Notes: a model not told the origin generated them from the sequence alone. Counted from the stretch's first letter, positions 18,848-29,120 are shown. The stretch is DNA of 64,000 nucleotides from Rhizobium lentis (GCF_014200175.1 NZ_JACHBD010000001.1:744001-808000), one strand, 5' to 3'. Numbers and translations are program-made.

Positions 18848-19972
18848 ATGGCCAAGCTTTTCGAACCCACCAAGGTTGGCGACATATCAGTCAAGAACCG
18901 CATCGTCATGGCGCCGCTCACCCGCAACCGCTCACCGGGTGCGGTGCCGAACGACCTTAATGTCGAATATTACCGCCAACGCGCCACGGCAGGGCTGATC
19001 ATCACCGAGGCGACGGCGATCACCCATCAAGGCCAGGGTTATGCCGACGTGCCCGGCCTTTATAGCAAGGCAGCGCTCGAAGGCTGGAAGCGTGTGACCG
19101 ACGCCGTTCACGCCGCCGGCGGCAAGATCGTCGTTCAGATGTGGCATGTCGGCCGTATTTCGCACACGACGCTGCAGCCGGGCGGCGGCAAGCCGGTCTC
19201 CTCGACCAATCGCGTCGCCAAGGCCAAGACCTATCTGGTCAACGCCGACGGCAGTGGCAGCTTCGCCGACACCTCCGAACCGCGCGCGCTCGAAACCGCC
19301 GAAATCCCTGGGATCATCGAGGATTACCGCAAGGCCGCCCGCGCCGCCATCGACGCCGGCTTTGACGGTGTCGAAATCCATGGCGCCAACGGCTATCTGC
19401 TCGACCAGTTCATTCGTGACGGCGTCAATGACCGCACCGACCCATATGGCGGCTCGATCGAGAACCGCACGCGGCTCGCCTTCGAAGTCGTGGATGCCGT
19501 CGTGAGAGAAGTCGGTGCCGGCCGCACTGCGATCCGCATTTCACCAGTGACGCCGTCGGGCGAAAGCTACGATTCCAATCCGCAGGCCACCTTCGCCCAT
19601 GTGGTCGAGGGATTGGCCAGATACGACCTCGCTTATATCCACGTCATCGAAGGCCAGACGGGCGGCGACCGTGATTACCAGCAGCGCGACAATCCTCCCT
19701 TCGACTACAAGGCGCTGCGCCGGACCTATGAAAAGGCCGGCGGCAAGGCCAACTGGATGGTCAATAACGGCTATGATCGCGACCTTGCGGTCGACGCCGT
19801 CGAAAGCGGCCGCGCCGATCTCGTCGCCTTCGGCAAGCCCTTCATCGCCAATCCCGACCTCGTTGAACGGCTGGCAAAGAACTTGCCGCTCAACACGCCG
19901 GACCAGTCGACCTTCTACGGCGGCAGCGCCAAGGGTTACATCGACTATTCCGCTGTCGAGAAAGTCGCCTGA
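18848..19972 (+). CDS. Alkene reductase, old yellow enzyme family (NemA-like)
   Basis: 374 residues, an FMN-dependent TIM barrel. Motifs include the N-terminal NRIVMAPLTRNRS, the substrate-binding segment VEIHGANGYLLDQF, and DRTDPYGGSIENR. The family reduces activated alkenes, nitrate esters and N-ethylmaleimide with NAD(P)H. The ATG at 18848 follows AAGAAAGGACC. It lies 122 bases after the ArsR-type regulator on the same strand; NemR/NemA-type regulator-reductase pairing is a known theme. The hairpin at 19993-20018 closes the transcript. Confidence 0.93.
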   Translation: MAKLFEPTKVGDISVKNRIVMAPLTRNRSPGAVPNDLNVEYYRQRATAGLIITEATAITHQGQGYADVPGLYSKAALEGWKRVTDAVHAAGGKIVVQMWHVGRISHTTLQPGGGKPVSSTNRVAKAKTYLVNADGSGSFADTSEPRALETAEIPGIIEDYRKAARAAIDAGFDGVEIHGANGYLLDQFIRDGVNDRTDPYGGSIENRTRLAFEVVDAVVREVGAGRTAIRISPVTPSGESYDSNPQATFAHVVEGLARYDLAYIHVIEGQTGGDRDYQQRDNPPFDYKALRRTYEKAGGKANWMVNNGYDRDLAVDAVESGRADLVAFGKPFIANPDLVERLAKNLPLNTPDQSTFYGGSAKGYIDYSAVEKVA

Positions 19973-19992
19973 GCCTTTCGGATCCGAATTGC

Positions 19993-20018
19993 GAAATCCC
20001 GCTGAGAGGCGGGATTTC
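19993..20018 (+). terminator. Terminator after the alkene reductase
   Basis: GAAATCCCGC-TGAGAG-GCGGGATTTC is a perfect ten-base-pair stem 20 bases after the stop, followed by CATTTCC. Confidence 0.7.
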
Positions 20019-20049
20019 CATTTCCGCTCCATCTTTGTACGGTATCGCC

Positions 20050-20850
20050 ATGTTCGCTCCCTATCTCGATCGCTGGTCGCTCATTGCCGACGGCGAGCCG
20101 ATCCTCACCCATTCGAGCCGCCTGCTGCCGGTCCTCTGGCAGGATAGGCCCGCCATGCTGAAGGTCGCGACCGACAAAGACGAACGATATGGCGCGCTGC
20201 TGATGCAATGGTGGGACGGCGACGGCGCGGCCCATGTCTACGCCCATGAGGACGACGCCGTGCTTCTGGAACGGGCAACGGGCAAACGATCGCTCCTTGC
20301 CATGGCGATGAATGGCGAAGACGACGAGGCAAGCCGTATTCTCTGCCGGACGGCCGCAAGGCTGCATGCGCCGCGCCAAAAGCCGCTTCCCGATCCAATA
20401 CCCCTCACCCGCTGGTTTCGTGAACTGGAATCGACGGCCGATAAAGCTGGCGGCACATTTGCCGATTGCTCGACGATCGCCCACGCCCTTCTTTCCGATC
20501 CGCGCGAAGTCACCATTCTCCACGGCGACATTCACCACGGCAATATTCTCGATTTCGAGACACGCGGCTGGCTGGCGATCGATCCGAAGCGCCTTCATGG
20601 CGAGCGCGGCTTCGATTTCGCCAATATCTTTGCCAATGAGGAGCTGCCAACCATCACCCATCCCAGCCGTTTCCACCGCCAGCTCGCCATCGTCTCGATG
20701 GAAGCGAGGCTGGAACCGAAGCGGCTTTTGCAATGGATCGCCGCCTATTCCGGCCTTTCCGCCGCCTGGTTCCTCGGGGACGCAAACACGCCTCAGGTCG
20801 AGACGGCTCTGACGGTCGCCCGGCTCGCCCTTTCCGAACTTGCGGCTTAA
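20050..20850 (+). CDS. APH-fold phosphotransferase (aminoglycoside/streptomycin 6-kinase-like)
   Basis: 266 residues from ATG 20050; an in-frame TTG at 20035 is less likely. The kinase catalytic loop is HGDIHHGNIL (HGDxHxxN) and the metal-binding aspartate is in AIDPKRLHGERGFD, the APH(6)/streptomycin-6-kinase pattern. The N-terminus lacks a standard glycine loop, as in that branch. The natural substrate is unknown; chromosomal copies in rhizobia are not known resistance genes, so a resistance role should not be assumed. Confidence 0.82.
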   Translation: MFAPYLDRWSLIADGEPILTHSSRLLPVLWQDRPAMLKVATDKDERYGALLMQWWDGDGAAHVYAHEDDAVLLERATGKRSLLAMAMNGEDDEASRILCRTAARLHAPRQKPLPDPIPLTRWFRELESTADKAGGTFADCSTIAHALLSDPREVTILHGDIHHGNILDFETRGWLAIDPKRLHGERGFDFANIFANEELPTITHPSRFHRQLAIVSMEARLEPKRLLQWIAAYSGLSAAWFLGDANTPQVETALTVARLALSELAA

Positions 20851-21090
20851 CCTCCGCCCTGCAGTGAATAAGGGCCGGCGCTACCTGACGATGCTGCGGT
20901 TCGGACCGGCAGCCGAGCGCCACGAGCGTCACCTTTGACCGGCAGACGGCGTTTGGCGGATAGTCGCAAAATCGGAATCGATTTCTGAAAAGAATCGTGC
21001 ACAATTCGATGCATTCCGCGTATATCCACCGGAATGTGGCGTCCCGTTATACCTTCGCTTTTCATGCCATTCCTGACACCAGCCGCGTCA

Positions 21091-21111
21091 CCATTTTGCA
21101 GAAATTGCTCT
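21091..21111 (-). repeat. Remnant of the dispersed palindromic repeat
   Basis: On the minus strand this reads TTAGAGCAATTTCTGCAAAAT, matching the left half of the repeat seen after carB. It is directly upstream of the GrpB gene and lacks its partner arm. Confidence 0.4.
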
Positions 21112-21124
21112 AATCAGGATAATC

Positions 21125-21640
21125 ATGACACCTCACAATCTGGTTGAACTGGTGCCTTACGACCCGCAATGGCCGACGCAATTCCGGCGCATCCGCAACC
21201 GGTTGCTCACCTGGCTGCCGCAGGCGCTCTTCATTGATCATATCGGCAGCACATCGATACCAGGCATGATCGCCAAGCCTCTCATCGATATCGACATCGT
21301 TCTTCCCAGCCTCGAGCATATCGCAGATGCCACAGCGGCGCTGCTGGCGGAAGCCTATGAACCGCGCGGCAATCGCTATGACGACGAGGTCTGGGCATTC
21401 TTATCGAGAGGTTCGGTACCGGCGGAGCGTGTCTACCTTTGCCCGGCCGGCAACGGCACACATCGAAACAGGCTGGCTTTCCGGGATTATCTCATCGCGC
21501 ATCCGGAGTCGGCGAGCAAGTATGCCACGCTCAAACGCAGACTGGCAGCCGAGTTCAGAACGGACGGCGATCGCTATACCGCGCAGAAGCGTGAATTTGT
21601 CGACACGATCGTTGCGCGGGCATTGAAGGGCAATGCTTAG
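21125..21640 (+). CDS. GrpB family protein (UPF0157, nucleotidyltransferase-like)
   Basis: 171 residues. The family signature is the run IDHIGSTSIPGMIAKPLIDI, with the acidic DID residues of a nucleotidyltransferase fold, and the C-terminal YTAQKREFVDTIVARA. The biochemical role is not established; some members are fused to dephospho-CoA kinase. It is monocistronic and converges on the DUF2188 gene two bases away. Confidence 0.9.
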   Translation: MTPHNLVELVPYDPQWPTQFRRIRNRLLTWLPQALFIDHIGSTSIPGMIAKPLIDIDIVLPSLEHIADATAALLAEAYEPRGNRYDDEVWAFLSRGSVPAERVYLCPAGNGTHRNRLAFRDYLIAHPESASKYATLKRRLAAEFRTDGDRYTAQKREFVDTIVARALKGNA

Positions 21641-21642
21641 CG

Positions 21643-21924
21643 TTACGCGCCGTGCGGGGCTCCGGCCGCGCGATCCTGCCACAGGCCGTCTACCACTTCC
21701 GTTTCCGGCCGGTCTCCGCCCTCGGCGTATTCCTCATGCCACTTGCCGTTTTCATCCTGCCAGCTGATCTCGGCGGAATCGCCGCCGACTTGCTGTTCGG
21801 CCGCGACGATACGCGCAGCTTCAAGCGCCTCGGCATGGCTTGGAAACGCTTCGGAATAGACGCCTCCCAACCTGTAGGCCCATCCGCCGTCATGCGGCAC
21901 GACTTCGTAGACCACCTTGATCAT
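21643..21924 (-). CDS. DUF2188-type small protein
   Basis: 93 residues. The N-terminal half reads as the DUF2188 pattern (YEVVPHDGGWAYRLGG, then HAEALEAARIVAAEQ), a short beta-beta-alpha unit of unknown function. The C-terminal tail is acidic. It has no signal peptide or membrane segment. Confidence 0.75.
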   Translation of the reverse strand: MIKVVYEVVPHDGGWAYRLGGVYSEAFPSHAEALEAARIVAAEQQVGGDSAEISWQDENGKWHEEYAEGGDRPETEVVDGLWQDRAAGAPHGA

Positions 21925-22150
21925 GCATCCGTCTCCTCATTTTTTGCGCATAGACACGCGTCCGGACAGGATCCGGATCATCGCGACCGCTTGACGAGAA
22001 TACGAGGATGCCGCGATCTGTTTCCGGCCCCGACGGCGGTCAGTATTCCATTAAACGCCGAAGACTGCAAATAGCAGTGCGCCGTGGCGCGCTTCCCATC
22101 CGGAATCAGTGACTTAGTTAAGAGGCATGGATCGGAACCGGAGCTGAAAC

Positions 22151-23248
22151 TTGACCATCGCTTCACGCTTAAAAGAGGAAAAATATCTGGTCGCCGCACT
22201 TGCCGCTGCGGCGATCGCCTATCTCCTGGAGCATACGGTGCTCGAAATGGGACGCGGTGTCGCGCTGCTTGCCGCCGCGGCCTTGGTCGCCACCATCGTG
22301 CTTGCGTCGATCCGCGTTGCCCATCATGCCGAACTGCTCGCCGTCATGGTCGGCGATCCCTACGGCACGATGATCCTGACACTTTCAGCACTCGCCGTCG
22401 AAGTCATCATCCTCGCCATCATGATGACGGGCGAGAGTTCTCCGACGCTGGTACGCGACACGATCTATTCGGCCCTGATGCTCGACATCAACGGCATCCT
22501 CGGCCTCGCCGCCCTTCTCGGCGGTCTTAAACACGGCGAGCAGCCCTATAACGACAATTCGGGCAAGACCTACGGCGTGATGATCCTCACCGCTATGGGC
22601 ATCTCCATGATCGTGCCGGAATTCGTGCCGAGGGATAAGTGGCACTATTATTCCGCCTTCACGATCGTCGCGATGATTGCGCTTTACGGCCTCTTCCTGC
22701 GCATGCAGGTCGGGCAGCACAGCTATTTCTTCAGTTACAGCTACCCGCGCTCCGAGCGGAATAAGGAAAGTCACCGCGAGCACGACACCGAGGAGTCGGC
22801 CGCGGTCTCGATCGTGACCATCCTCGCAGGCGTCGTCATCATCGGCCTGCTGGCGGAGTTCATGTCGGCTTTTATGGCTGAGGGCCTTCGCGATAGCGGC
22901 GCCCCGATCGCAGTGACCGCGGTCGTCGTCGCGGCGATTTCGGCCGCACCCGAGATATTGACCGCCTTGAGGGCGGCGTTGAGGAACCGCATGCAGGCAA
23001 CGGTCAACATCGCCATGGGCGCCTCGCTGTCGACGGTGATCCTGACGGTGCCCGTCATGGAAGCGATCGCGCTCTACACCGGCCAGCCCTTCATCATGGC
23101 GATGACCCCGGTGCAGACGGTGATGGTCACGATCACGCTGATTGCCGCGGCAATCAATCTCAACGACGGCGAGACCAACGCCATCGAAGGCATGACGCAT
23201 TTCGTCCTCTTTTCCGCCTTCGTCATGCTGACGGCGCTGGGGCTTTGA
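22151..23248 (+). CDS. Calcium/proton antiporter, ChaA-type (CaCA superfamily)
   Basis: 365 residues with about eleven hydrophobic segments. The two CaCA alpha repeats are visible as TLSALAVEVIILAIMM (with the essential acidic residue) and AVVVAAISAAPEILTALRAAL. A hydrophilic loop with charged residues (RSERNKESHREHDTEES) separates the halves. The start is a TTG at 22151: an in-frame stop lies two codons upstream and no earlier ATG fits. It is similar to the ionic transporter y4hA of rhizobia. Role: Ca2+ or Na+ export at high pH. Confidence 0.9.
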   Translation: MTIASRLKEEKYLVAALAAAAIAYLLEHTVLEMGRGVALLAAAALVATIVLASIRVAHHAELLAVMVGDPYGTMILTLSALAVEVIILAIMMTGESSPTLVRDTIYSALMLDINGILGLAALLGGLKHGEQPYNDNSGKTYGVMILTAMGISMIVPEFVPRDKWHYYSAFTIVAMIALYGLFLRMQVGQHSYFFSYSYPRSERNKESHREHDTEESAAVSIVTILAGVVIIGLLAEFMSAFMAEGLRDSGAPIAVTAVVVAAISAAPEILTALRAALRNRMQATVNIAMGASLSTVILTVPVMEAIALYTGQPFIMAMTPVQTVMVTITLIAAAINLNDGETNAIEGMTHFVLFSAFVMLTALGL

Positions 23249-23273
23249 AGACAGAACACTGCGGTGAAGCAGC

Positions 23274-24143
23274 TTATCCCTTCGACTTTTCGAGGAAGCG
23301 CTCTTTCCGGGTTTTCGGCTTGAAGCGCCGGAAGAAATTCTCGATGGCGCGAATGGATTTGGTGACCGACATCAGCCTGTCGATCTGGCCGTTGGCATTG
23401 TGGAGCCGCTCGGACAAGACTTCGGCCGCCGTCATGGCGATCTCGATCGGCGGGACGTCAGGAAATCTTTTGGCGAGCGCCGAATAGGGGCTGGCGTCGA
23501 CGCCGCCCATCATCGAGATCGAGCCCATTCTGGCAAAGAGGCGCAGAAATATCTGCTCGAACGTCCAATCGTGCACGTCGAAGACCTTCCACTTCTCGCT
23601 TCTCTTAGCCGAAAAGCCGGCAAGCAGGATCTTGCCCGGCAGTTGCAGGTCGGCGAGCCAGAACGCCATCGCAAAGCCGCTGGTGGCGATTTTGCCCGTC
23701 GGATAGAGATCGTCAAGCATTTGCGTCAAGTCGAGGTGGCGGGCCTTGGCGCCTTTGAAGCGGCTTTCCTCGCTGAAATTTTCCTCCGGGGAGACGCGAA
23801 GATTGATGACACCCAGGAAGTCATCGCCGGCAAAGAAGCGCAGAACATCGCCCACTTCGCGCCGATGGACGATATTGGCGCCCATGACGCCGCTACGGGC
23901 AACCAGCACCGCACGACCGGCGAAAGGCTCGTCCAGCACCTTGTAGACATTGTTGAAGAAGACGTAGAGCGCGGTCTCCGGCAGCTCGCTTCTGAGCCGT
24001 TCGAAATCGACCGCTTCGCTATTCGCCACAAGCACGATGTGGGAATAGCGCGACAGCAGCGCCTTCCACGCTTCCGGTGTCAAAAGATTCACTCCGCCAT
24101 CTTCGGCGGCCGTAGTCCTGATATCGCTCGGAATTGATTCCAT
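23274..24143 (-). CDS. Putative GT29-like (sialyltransferase-fold) glycosyltransferase
   Basis: 289 residues with no signal peptide. I do not recognise a named protein, but the motif layout resembles GT29 sialyltransferases: an L-motif-like segment at about 36-66 (IVLVANSEAVDFERL then ALYVFFNN), an S-motif-like segment at about 148-178 (PTGKIATSGFAMAFWLADL then LAGFS), and a VS-like HX4E at H191-E196 (HDWTFE). GT29 enzymes use CMP-activated sugars; in rhizobia CMP-Kdo would be the obvious donor, which is inference. ATG 24143 is chosen because it falls after the stop of the GT8 gene. The two are probably co-transcribed. Confidence 0.5.
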   Translation of the reverse strand: MESIPSDIRTTAAEDGGVNLLTPEAWKALLSRYSHIVLVANSEAVDFERLRSELPETALYVFFNNVYKVLDEPFAGRAVLVARSGVMGANIVHRREVGDVLRFFAGDDFLGVINLRVSPEENFSEESRFKGAKARHLDLTQMLDDLYPTGKIATSGFAMAFWLADLQLPGKILLAGFSAKRSEKWKVFDVHDWTFEQIFLRLFARMGSISMMGGVDASPYSALAKRFPDVPPIEIAMTAAEVLSERLHNANGQIDRLMSVTKSIRAIENFFRRFKPKTRKERFLEKSKG

Positions 24144-24171
24144 CGGCTCACATGCACTTTCCAAGAACGAT

Positions 24172-25185
24172 CTAGCTGTTGCTGAAATAGGCGCGCATCC
24201 GTGCAAGCCGCGTCAGCCCGCCGATCTGCTTTCCCACATGCGAGAAGAAACCGGCAACCCGGCCCGCCGCCGACGGCTGCTTGCAGAAGGAAGCCCACGG
24301 CGTGTTGCGGAGATCCTCGACATAACGGTTTGCCATCTGCCGATGCACCCAAGGCACAGTGGGTTGCCACGGTTTCTTGCGGCCGGTGAAATGGAGGATC
24401 GCCGGCCGGGCGACGAAAGGCAGCAGTCCCGTCTGCGTGTTCCAGCACGGATCGAGCACCAGCCAGTCGCCGTTGAATGTGACGTTCAGCGCATCCTGAT
24501 CGTTGTTTTCGAACAGATGCGAGCGCTCCTCGAAGATCTCCCGGGTTTTGGCAAAAAGCCCCTTCGCCCGGCAGACCGACCAGTCGAACAGCAAGACGCC
24601 GGCGTTGAAGTAGCGTCCGCCCTCGCCCATGCCGATCTTGCGCTGCCGCGCGCCCGCCTTCTCGGGAAAGGCCATGACATAGTCATCAACGGCGGCAAGC
24701 GCCTTGCCGTGAAGATCCCTGGTGAAGAGTTCGTCGACGGACGCTACCGCCAGCACATCGGCGTCGAGGTAAAGCAGGCGCTCGATATTCTCGGGAATTT
24801 GCAGATCCATATAGAGCCGCGCCAGGGTGGCGGCGGACCAACGGCCCCGCGCCTGCAGTCCGGCATCGGGCGTCGCATAGGGCAGCACGGTGATCGTCAT
24901 GTCGTTCAGGCGCGCGAAGCTTTCGACCTCGCCGACCTCGTTCGGCTTCAGGTCGATGCCGAGAAGCAGGAACTCGACGCCGGCCTTCGCCAGATTGCGC
25001 TTGACGGAAAGCAGGGTGCAGCAGGCAGCCGGCAGCATGTTGACGTCGGAACAGACGATGACGGCACTCTGCTGCAAAATCCGGCCTCCCCAAAGCGGCA
25101 ACTTGAACTTGATGCCAGGATATCTAGTTGGTTTGGCGGCCGCCCGCAACCTGAGATCACCCGCGCCGTTGGCGCTCCCCGGCAC
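24172..25185 (-). CDS. Glycosyltransferase family 8 protein
   Basis: 337 residues from a GTG at 25185; the exact start is uncertain and an internal TTG is possible. GT8 features are the metal-binding DAD at 141-143 (LYLDADVLAV), YFNAGVLLFD, NDQDALN and HFTGRKKPW, as in LPS galactosyl/glucosyltransferases such as WaaJ. It should transfer a hexose from a UDP-sugar with retention. It precedes the GT29-like gene by 28 bases, suggesting a shared surface-glycan target. Confidence 0.85.
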   Translation of the reverse strand: MPGSANGAGDLRLRAAAKPTRYPGIKFKLPLWGGRILQQSAVIVCSDVNMLPAACCTLLSVKRNLAKAGVEFLLLGIDLKPNEVGEVESFARLNDMTITVLPYATPDAGLQARGRWSAATLARLYMDLQIPENIERLLYLDADVLAVASVDELFTRDLHGKALAAVDDYVMAFPEKAGARQRKIGMGEGGRYFNAGVLLFDWSVCRAKGLFAKTREIFEERSHLFENNDQDALNVTFNGDWLVLDPCWNTQTGLLPFVARPAILHFTGRKKPWQPTVPWVHRQMANRYVEDLRNTPWASFCKQPSAAGRVAGFFSHVGKQIGGLTRLARMRAYFSNS

Positions 25186-25260
25186 GATTTGAATCGGAAT
25201 TCAACGGCTTGCGAGGCAAAGCGGAATCGATGCCGCAAGGTCTTCAATCCGGATGTAAGC

Positions 25261-25647
25261 CTATAGCCGCAGCGCCAGCGGATGATTGACAAGCAATCGG
25301 TCGACCGTCGCAAGCTGCAAGCCCTCGACCTTGCACTGTGCCAGCAGCAGGCGGTCGAAGGGATCACGCGTCTCCGGCTCCGGGTCGGCGGCGGTGATGA
25401 CGTGCTGAATTTCGATCCGCAGCAGTATCAGACCTATTTCTTCGAGTGACCCCGCAATGTCTTCAAGCGGCATGCCTGGATCCAGCTTTCCCAGACGAGC
25501 CTTGATCGCCGTTTCCCACAGGCTTGCGACGCTGACGAAGCCTAGTGTTTTGCTGTCGCCAAGCAGCGAGGCGATCTCAGGAAATCGCTGGCCAGCGTCT
25601 TTCCGCAGGATCGCCAGAGCGATGTGGGTATCAAGAAGAAGCCTCAT
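25261..25647 (-). CDS. PIN-domain toxin (VapC-type) of a toxin-antitoxin pair
   Basis: 128 residues. The PIN acidic residues are present: D6 (LLLDTH), E45 (SLWETAIK), D95/D98 (RDPFDRLLLAQ) and D116 (ATVDRLL). PIN toxins are Mg2+-dependent RNases. The start overlaps the stop of the antitoxin gene by four bases (ATGA), so translation is coupled. It looks intact. Confidence 0.9.
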   Translation of the reverse strand: MRLLLDTHIALAILRKDAGQRFPEIASLLGDSKTLGFVSVASLWETAIKARLGKLDPGMPLEDIAGSLEEIGLILLRIEIQHVITAADPEPETRDPFDRLLLAQCKVEGLQLATVDRLLVNHPLALRL

Positions 25648-25910
25648 GGCTCCGGCAACGGCCTCAGAAGAAAATCTTCAGGCAGCGGGTCGTCGAAATC
25701 GTCCGCGATGAAAGGCACTGGGTTGGTGATACCCCGAGCACGAAGATAAGCCTGACCGGCCTCCAAGTTTAAACCGCCACGCTTCTGATGCGGCACGAGA
25801 TCGAAAACCGGCTTGCCGTTACGGGTCACGATAATGGTCTCGCCTTCCTCGACCTCGCGGGCAAGCTCGGTCAGGCGGTTCTTCGCGTCGCGGATCGTCA
25901 CGGTCTTCAT
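25644..25910 (-). CDS. Phd/YefM-type antitoxin
   Basis: 88 residues. The N-terminal Phd/YefM DNA-binding fold reads TIRDAKNRLTELAREVEEGE followed by IVTRNGKPVFDLVP; the C-terminal part (acidic, DDFDDPLPEDFLLRPLP) would neutralise the PIN toxin. It is first in a two-gene operon. The ATG at 25910 is chosen because it matches the family N-terminus; the frame upstream is not conserved in style. Confidence 0.88.
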   Translation of the reverse strand: MKTVTIRDAKNRLTELAREVEEGETIIVTRNGKPVFDLVPHQKRGGLNLEAGQAYLRARGITNPVPFIADDFDDPLPEDFLLRPLPEP

Positions 25911-25938
25911 GCCACAAATGTAGCCACATGCAGCCACA
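25911..25938 (-). promoter_or_regulatory. Triple TGTGGC repeat, candidate antitoxin operator
   Basis: On the antitoxin strand TGTGGC occurs three times (plus-strand positions 25911-25916, 25923-25928, 25933-25938), 10 and 12 bp apart, ending at the start codon. Direct repeats at one-turn spacing suit cooperative binding by a Phd-type repressor. Confidence 0.5.
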
Positions 25939-25957
25939 TCGTCAACGCGCAAACAAA

Positions 25958-25983
25958 AAGGCCCGCCGTTGCCGGCGGGCCTT
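25958..25983 (-). terminator. Terminator of aatA
   Basis: AAGGCCCGCCG-TTGC-CGGCGGGCCTT is a perfect eleven-base-pair stem; on the aatA strand it is followed by TTTGTTT. It separates aatA from the downstream toxin-antitoxin promoter. Confidence 0.85.
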
Positions 25984-26006
25984 CGATCGATGTTATCGCA
26001 ACCGGC

Positions 26007-27263
<1,257 letters not shown>

Positions 27264-27446
27264 TTAGCTCTATGTCCAATGTATGACGGCATTTCAAGCG
27301 CAAAGGCGTGATGGGGGCAATGATTCTTATTGATCGTTTTCGCCACACAGAGCGTGCCGGGGTTCTTGCCATCTTAGCACGAGGAGGAGGGTCAATACTC
27401 AATTTGGATGAATTGCTTTTTAAGCCGCTGCTGATGAACTGCCGGC

Positions 27447-29120
27447 ATGACAAAGCCGCCCCGCAAGCCCTCCGCACCACTGCGTCTCGCGCCGGACGAA
27501 CTGGAATTGAATCGGCCCGGAAGTCGGCAATACCCGCAGGAGACGATCGACCGGGAAATGGGTGCCCGCAACTATCTGAACCTCGACACGGCGATCTTGC
27601 TGGGGATCCTGATTATTGCGATCGTCTTCAGATTCCACAGGATCACCTTGCCGCTGGTCGACGGCTTCAGTTGGCGTGAGATTAGCACCGCCATGATGGC
27701 CGACAACTTCCAGCAGCGCAGCTGGAACATCTTCTTTCCCGAGGTCAGCTGGACCGGGCCTGGGCCAAGCTATCAGGGCCGCGAGTTCCAGATCGTCAGC
27801 TACATTACAGCCCTGCTCTACCAACTCTTCGGCTGGCACGACTGGTTCGGCCGCGTGGTTGCAGCCTTCTTCGGCCTGCTGACCGTGTTTTCGCTACACA
27901 GGCTGACGGCGCTGTGCTGGGGCGAGATGCACGGGCACGCGGCAGCATTGGCCTACACGCTGATGCCGGCGGCAATCCAGATTGACAGCTCGTTTCTTCC
28001 CGATCCCGCGATGCTGGCCTTGGTCACTCTTGGTGTCTGGCTGTTCGCCAAATACTGGGTCGGCGGCAGAGGCTGGCTCTTGCCCCTCGCCACGGCCAGC
28101 TTCTCGCTCGGCGTGCTGTCAAAGCCTCCGGGCATCGCCGCCGGCGCCGTCATCGTCTATCTGATGGTGTGCTGGATTCTGGAGAAGAGATGGAAGCAGG
28201 CGAGCTTGGTCTTGCTGTCAGGGCTTTTTAGCCTGGCCATTATCGGCGCTTATTTCAACTGGGCGATCTATCTCGCCCGCAGCTATCCGCCGTTTCATTT
28301 CGCCGGCAGCGGCGGCTATATCTGGGATTACGGCTTCTGGACATATGTCAGGGACAGGTTCTACTTCAAATCCGCATGGAACACTTCGGTCTTATGGTTC
28401 TACGGCTATCCATTCATGGTGCTGTTCGCCGTCGGCATGTGGATGCCGCCTAGACCGGCCGAAGACCCGAAGCAACGCATCCTTTCGGCCATTCCCTATG
28501 TGTGGCTGGCTGCGGCGTTAATTCTTTATCTGGCGGCGGCGGGCGAGATCACCAGCAATGTGTGGAACTTCCACATCTTCCACGTGCCGGTCGCGATATT
28601 CTGCGGCCATGGCGCGCTTCTTCTGGCTAGGCTTTCATCGAGTACCTTTCTGACGCCGGCGGTGATGCTTCGCTCGATCTGTATCGTGGCCATAGCGCTC
28701 GGCTGGTCGACCCTTCCCCTCGTCAGGACGATGAAGAAGCCAATCGCGATGAAGGGCAAGCTTCTTGGCGAGGAACTGGCGCGGCTGACGCAACCGGGCG
28801 ACCTCGTCGTCGCCATCGCGCCCGACGTCGGTGATCCCGTCGCAGTTTACTACAGCAGGGCGCGCGGCTGGGTATTCCCGCCTGGCGGAGGCGATTCCGA
28901 ATGGTCGAAATTCGTCGCGGATGACGCCACCGCGATCGCACAGCTCGAGGAACTGCGCGCGCAGGGCGCGGATCTGTTCGGCGTCGCGAAGAACGCCATG
29001 GACAAGCAGGGCCTGCTGTTCGTCGAGCATCATAAGGGCGTGATCGATTATCTGGACAGGACCGCAACCAAGCTTACGGATTCAGAGGACTTGCTGGTCT
29101 ACAGGATCACCCCTCCATGA
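27447..29120 (+). CDS. GT39/ArnT-like membrane glycosyltransferase
   Basis: 557 residues, about ten to eleven transmembrane segments after a cytoplasmic N-terminus of 45 residues, then a C-terminal soluble domain. GT-C features include the acidic first loop (ITLPLVDGFSWREISTAMMA) and DSSFLPDPAMLAL. The family transfers sugars from polyprenyl-phosphate donors on the periplasmic side. No lipid-A or O-antigen genes flank it, so the acceptor is unknown. No clear ribosome site precedes ATG 27447, so the start is uncertain. Confidence 0.82.
   Translation: MTKPPRKPSAPLRLAPDELELNRPGSRQYPQETIDREMGARNYLNLDTAILLGILIIAIVFRFHRITLPLVDGFSWREISTAMMADNFQQRSWNIFFPEVSWTGPGPSYQGREFQIVSYITALLYQLFGWHDWFGRVVAAFFGLLTVFSLHRLTALCWGEMHGHAAALAYTLMPAAIQIDSSFLPDPAMLALVTLGVWLFAKYWVGGRGWLLPLATASFSLGVLSKPPGIAAGAVIVYLMVCWILEKRWKQASLVLLSGLFSLAIIGAYFNWAIYLARSYPPFHFAGSGGYIWDYGFWTYVRDRFYFKSAWNTSVLWFYGYPFMVLFAVGMWMPPRPAEDPKQRILSAIPYVWLAAALILYLAAAGEITSNVWNFHIFHVPVAIFCGHGALLLARLSSSTFLTPAVMLRSICIVAIALGWSTLPLVRTMKKPIAMKGKLLGEELARLTQPGDLVVAIAPDVGDPVAVYYSRARGWVFPPGGGDSEWSKFVADDATAIAQLEELRAQGADLFGVAKNAMDKQGLLFVEHHKGVIDYLDRTATKLTDSEDLLVYRITPP

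Noticed and set aside
20050..20850. Calling the APH-fold gene a streptomycin-resistance gene
   Set aside because: Only the catalytic pattern supports it; it lies among core genes with no mobile context, so resistance is not claimed.
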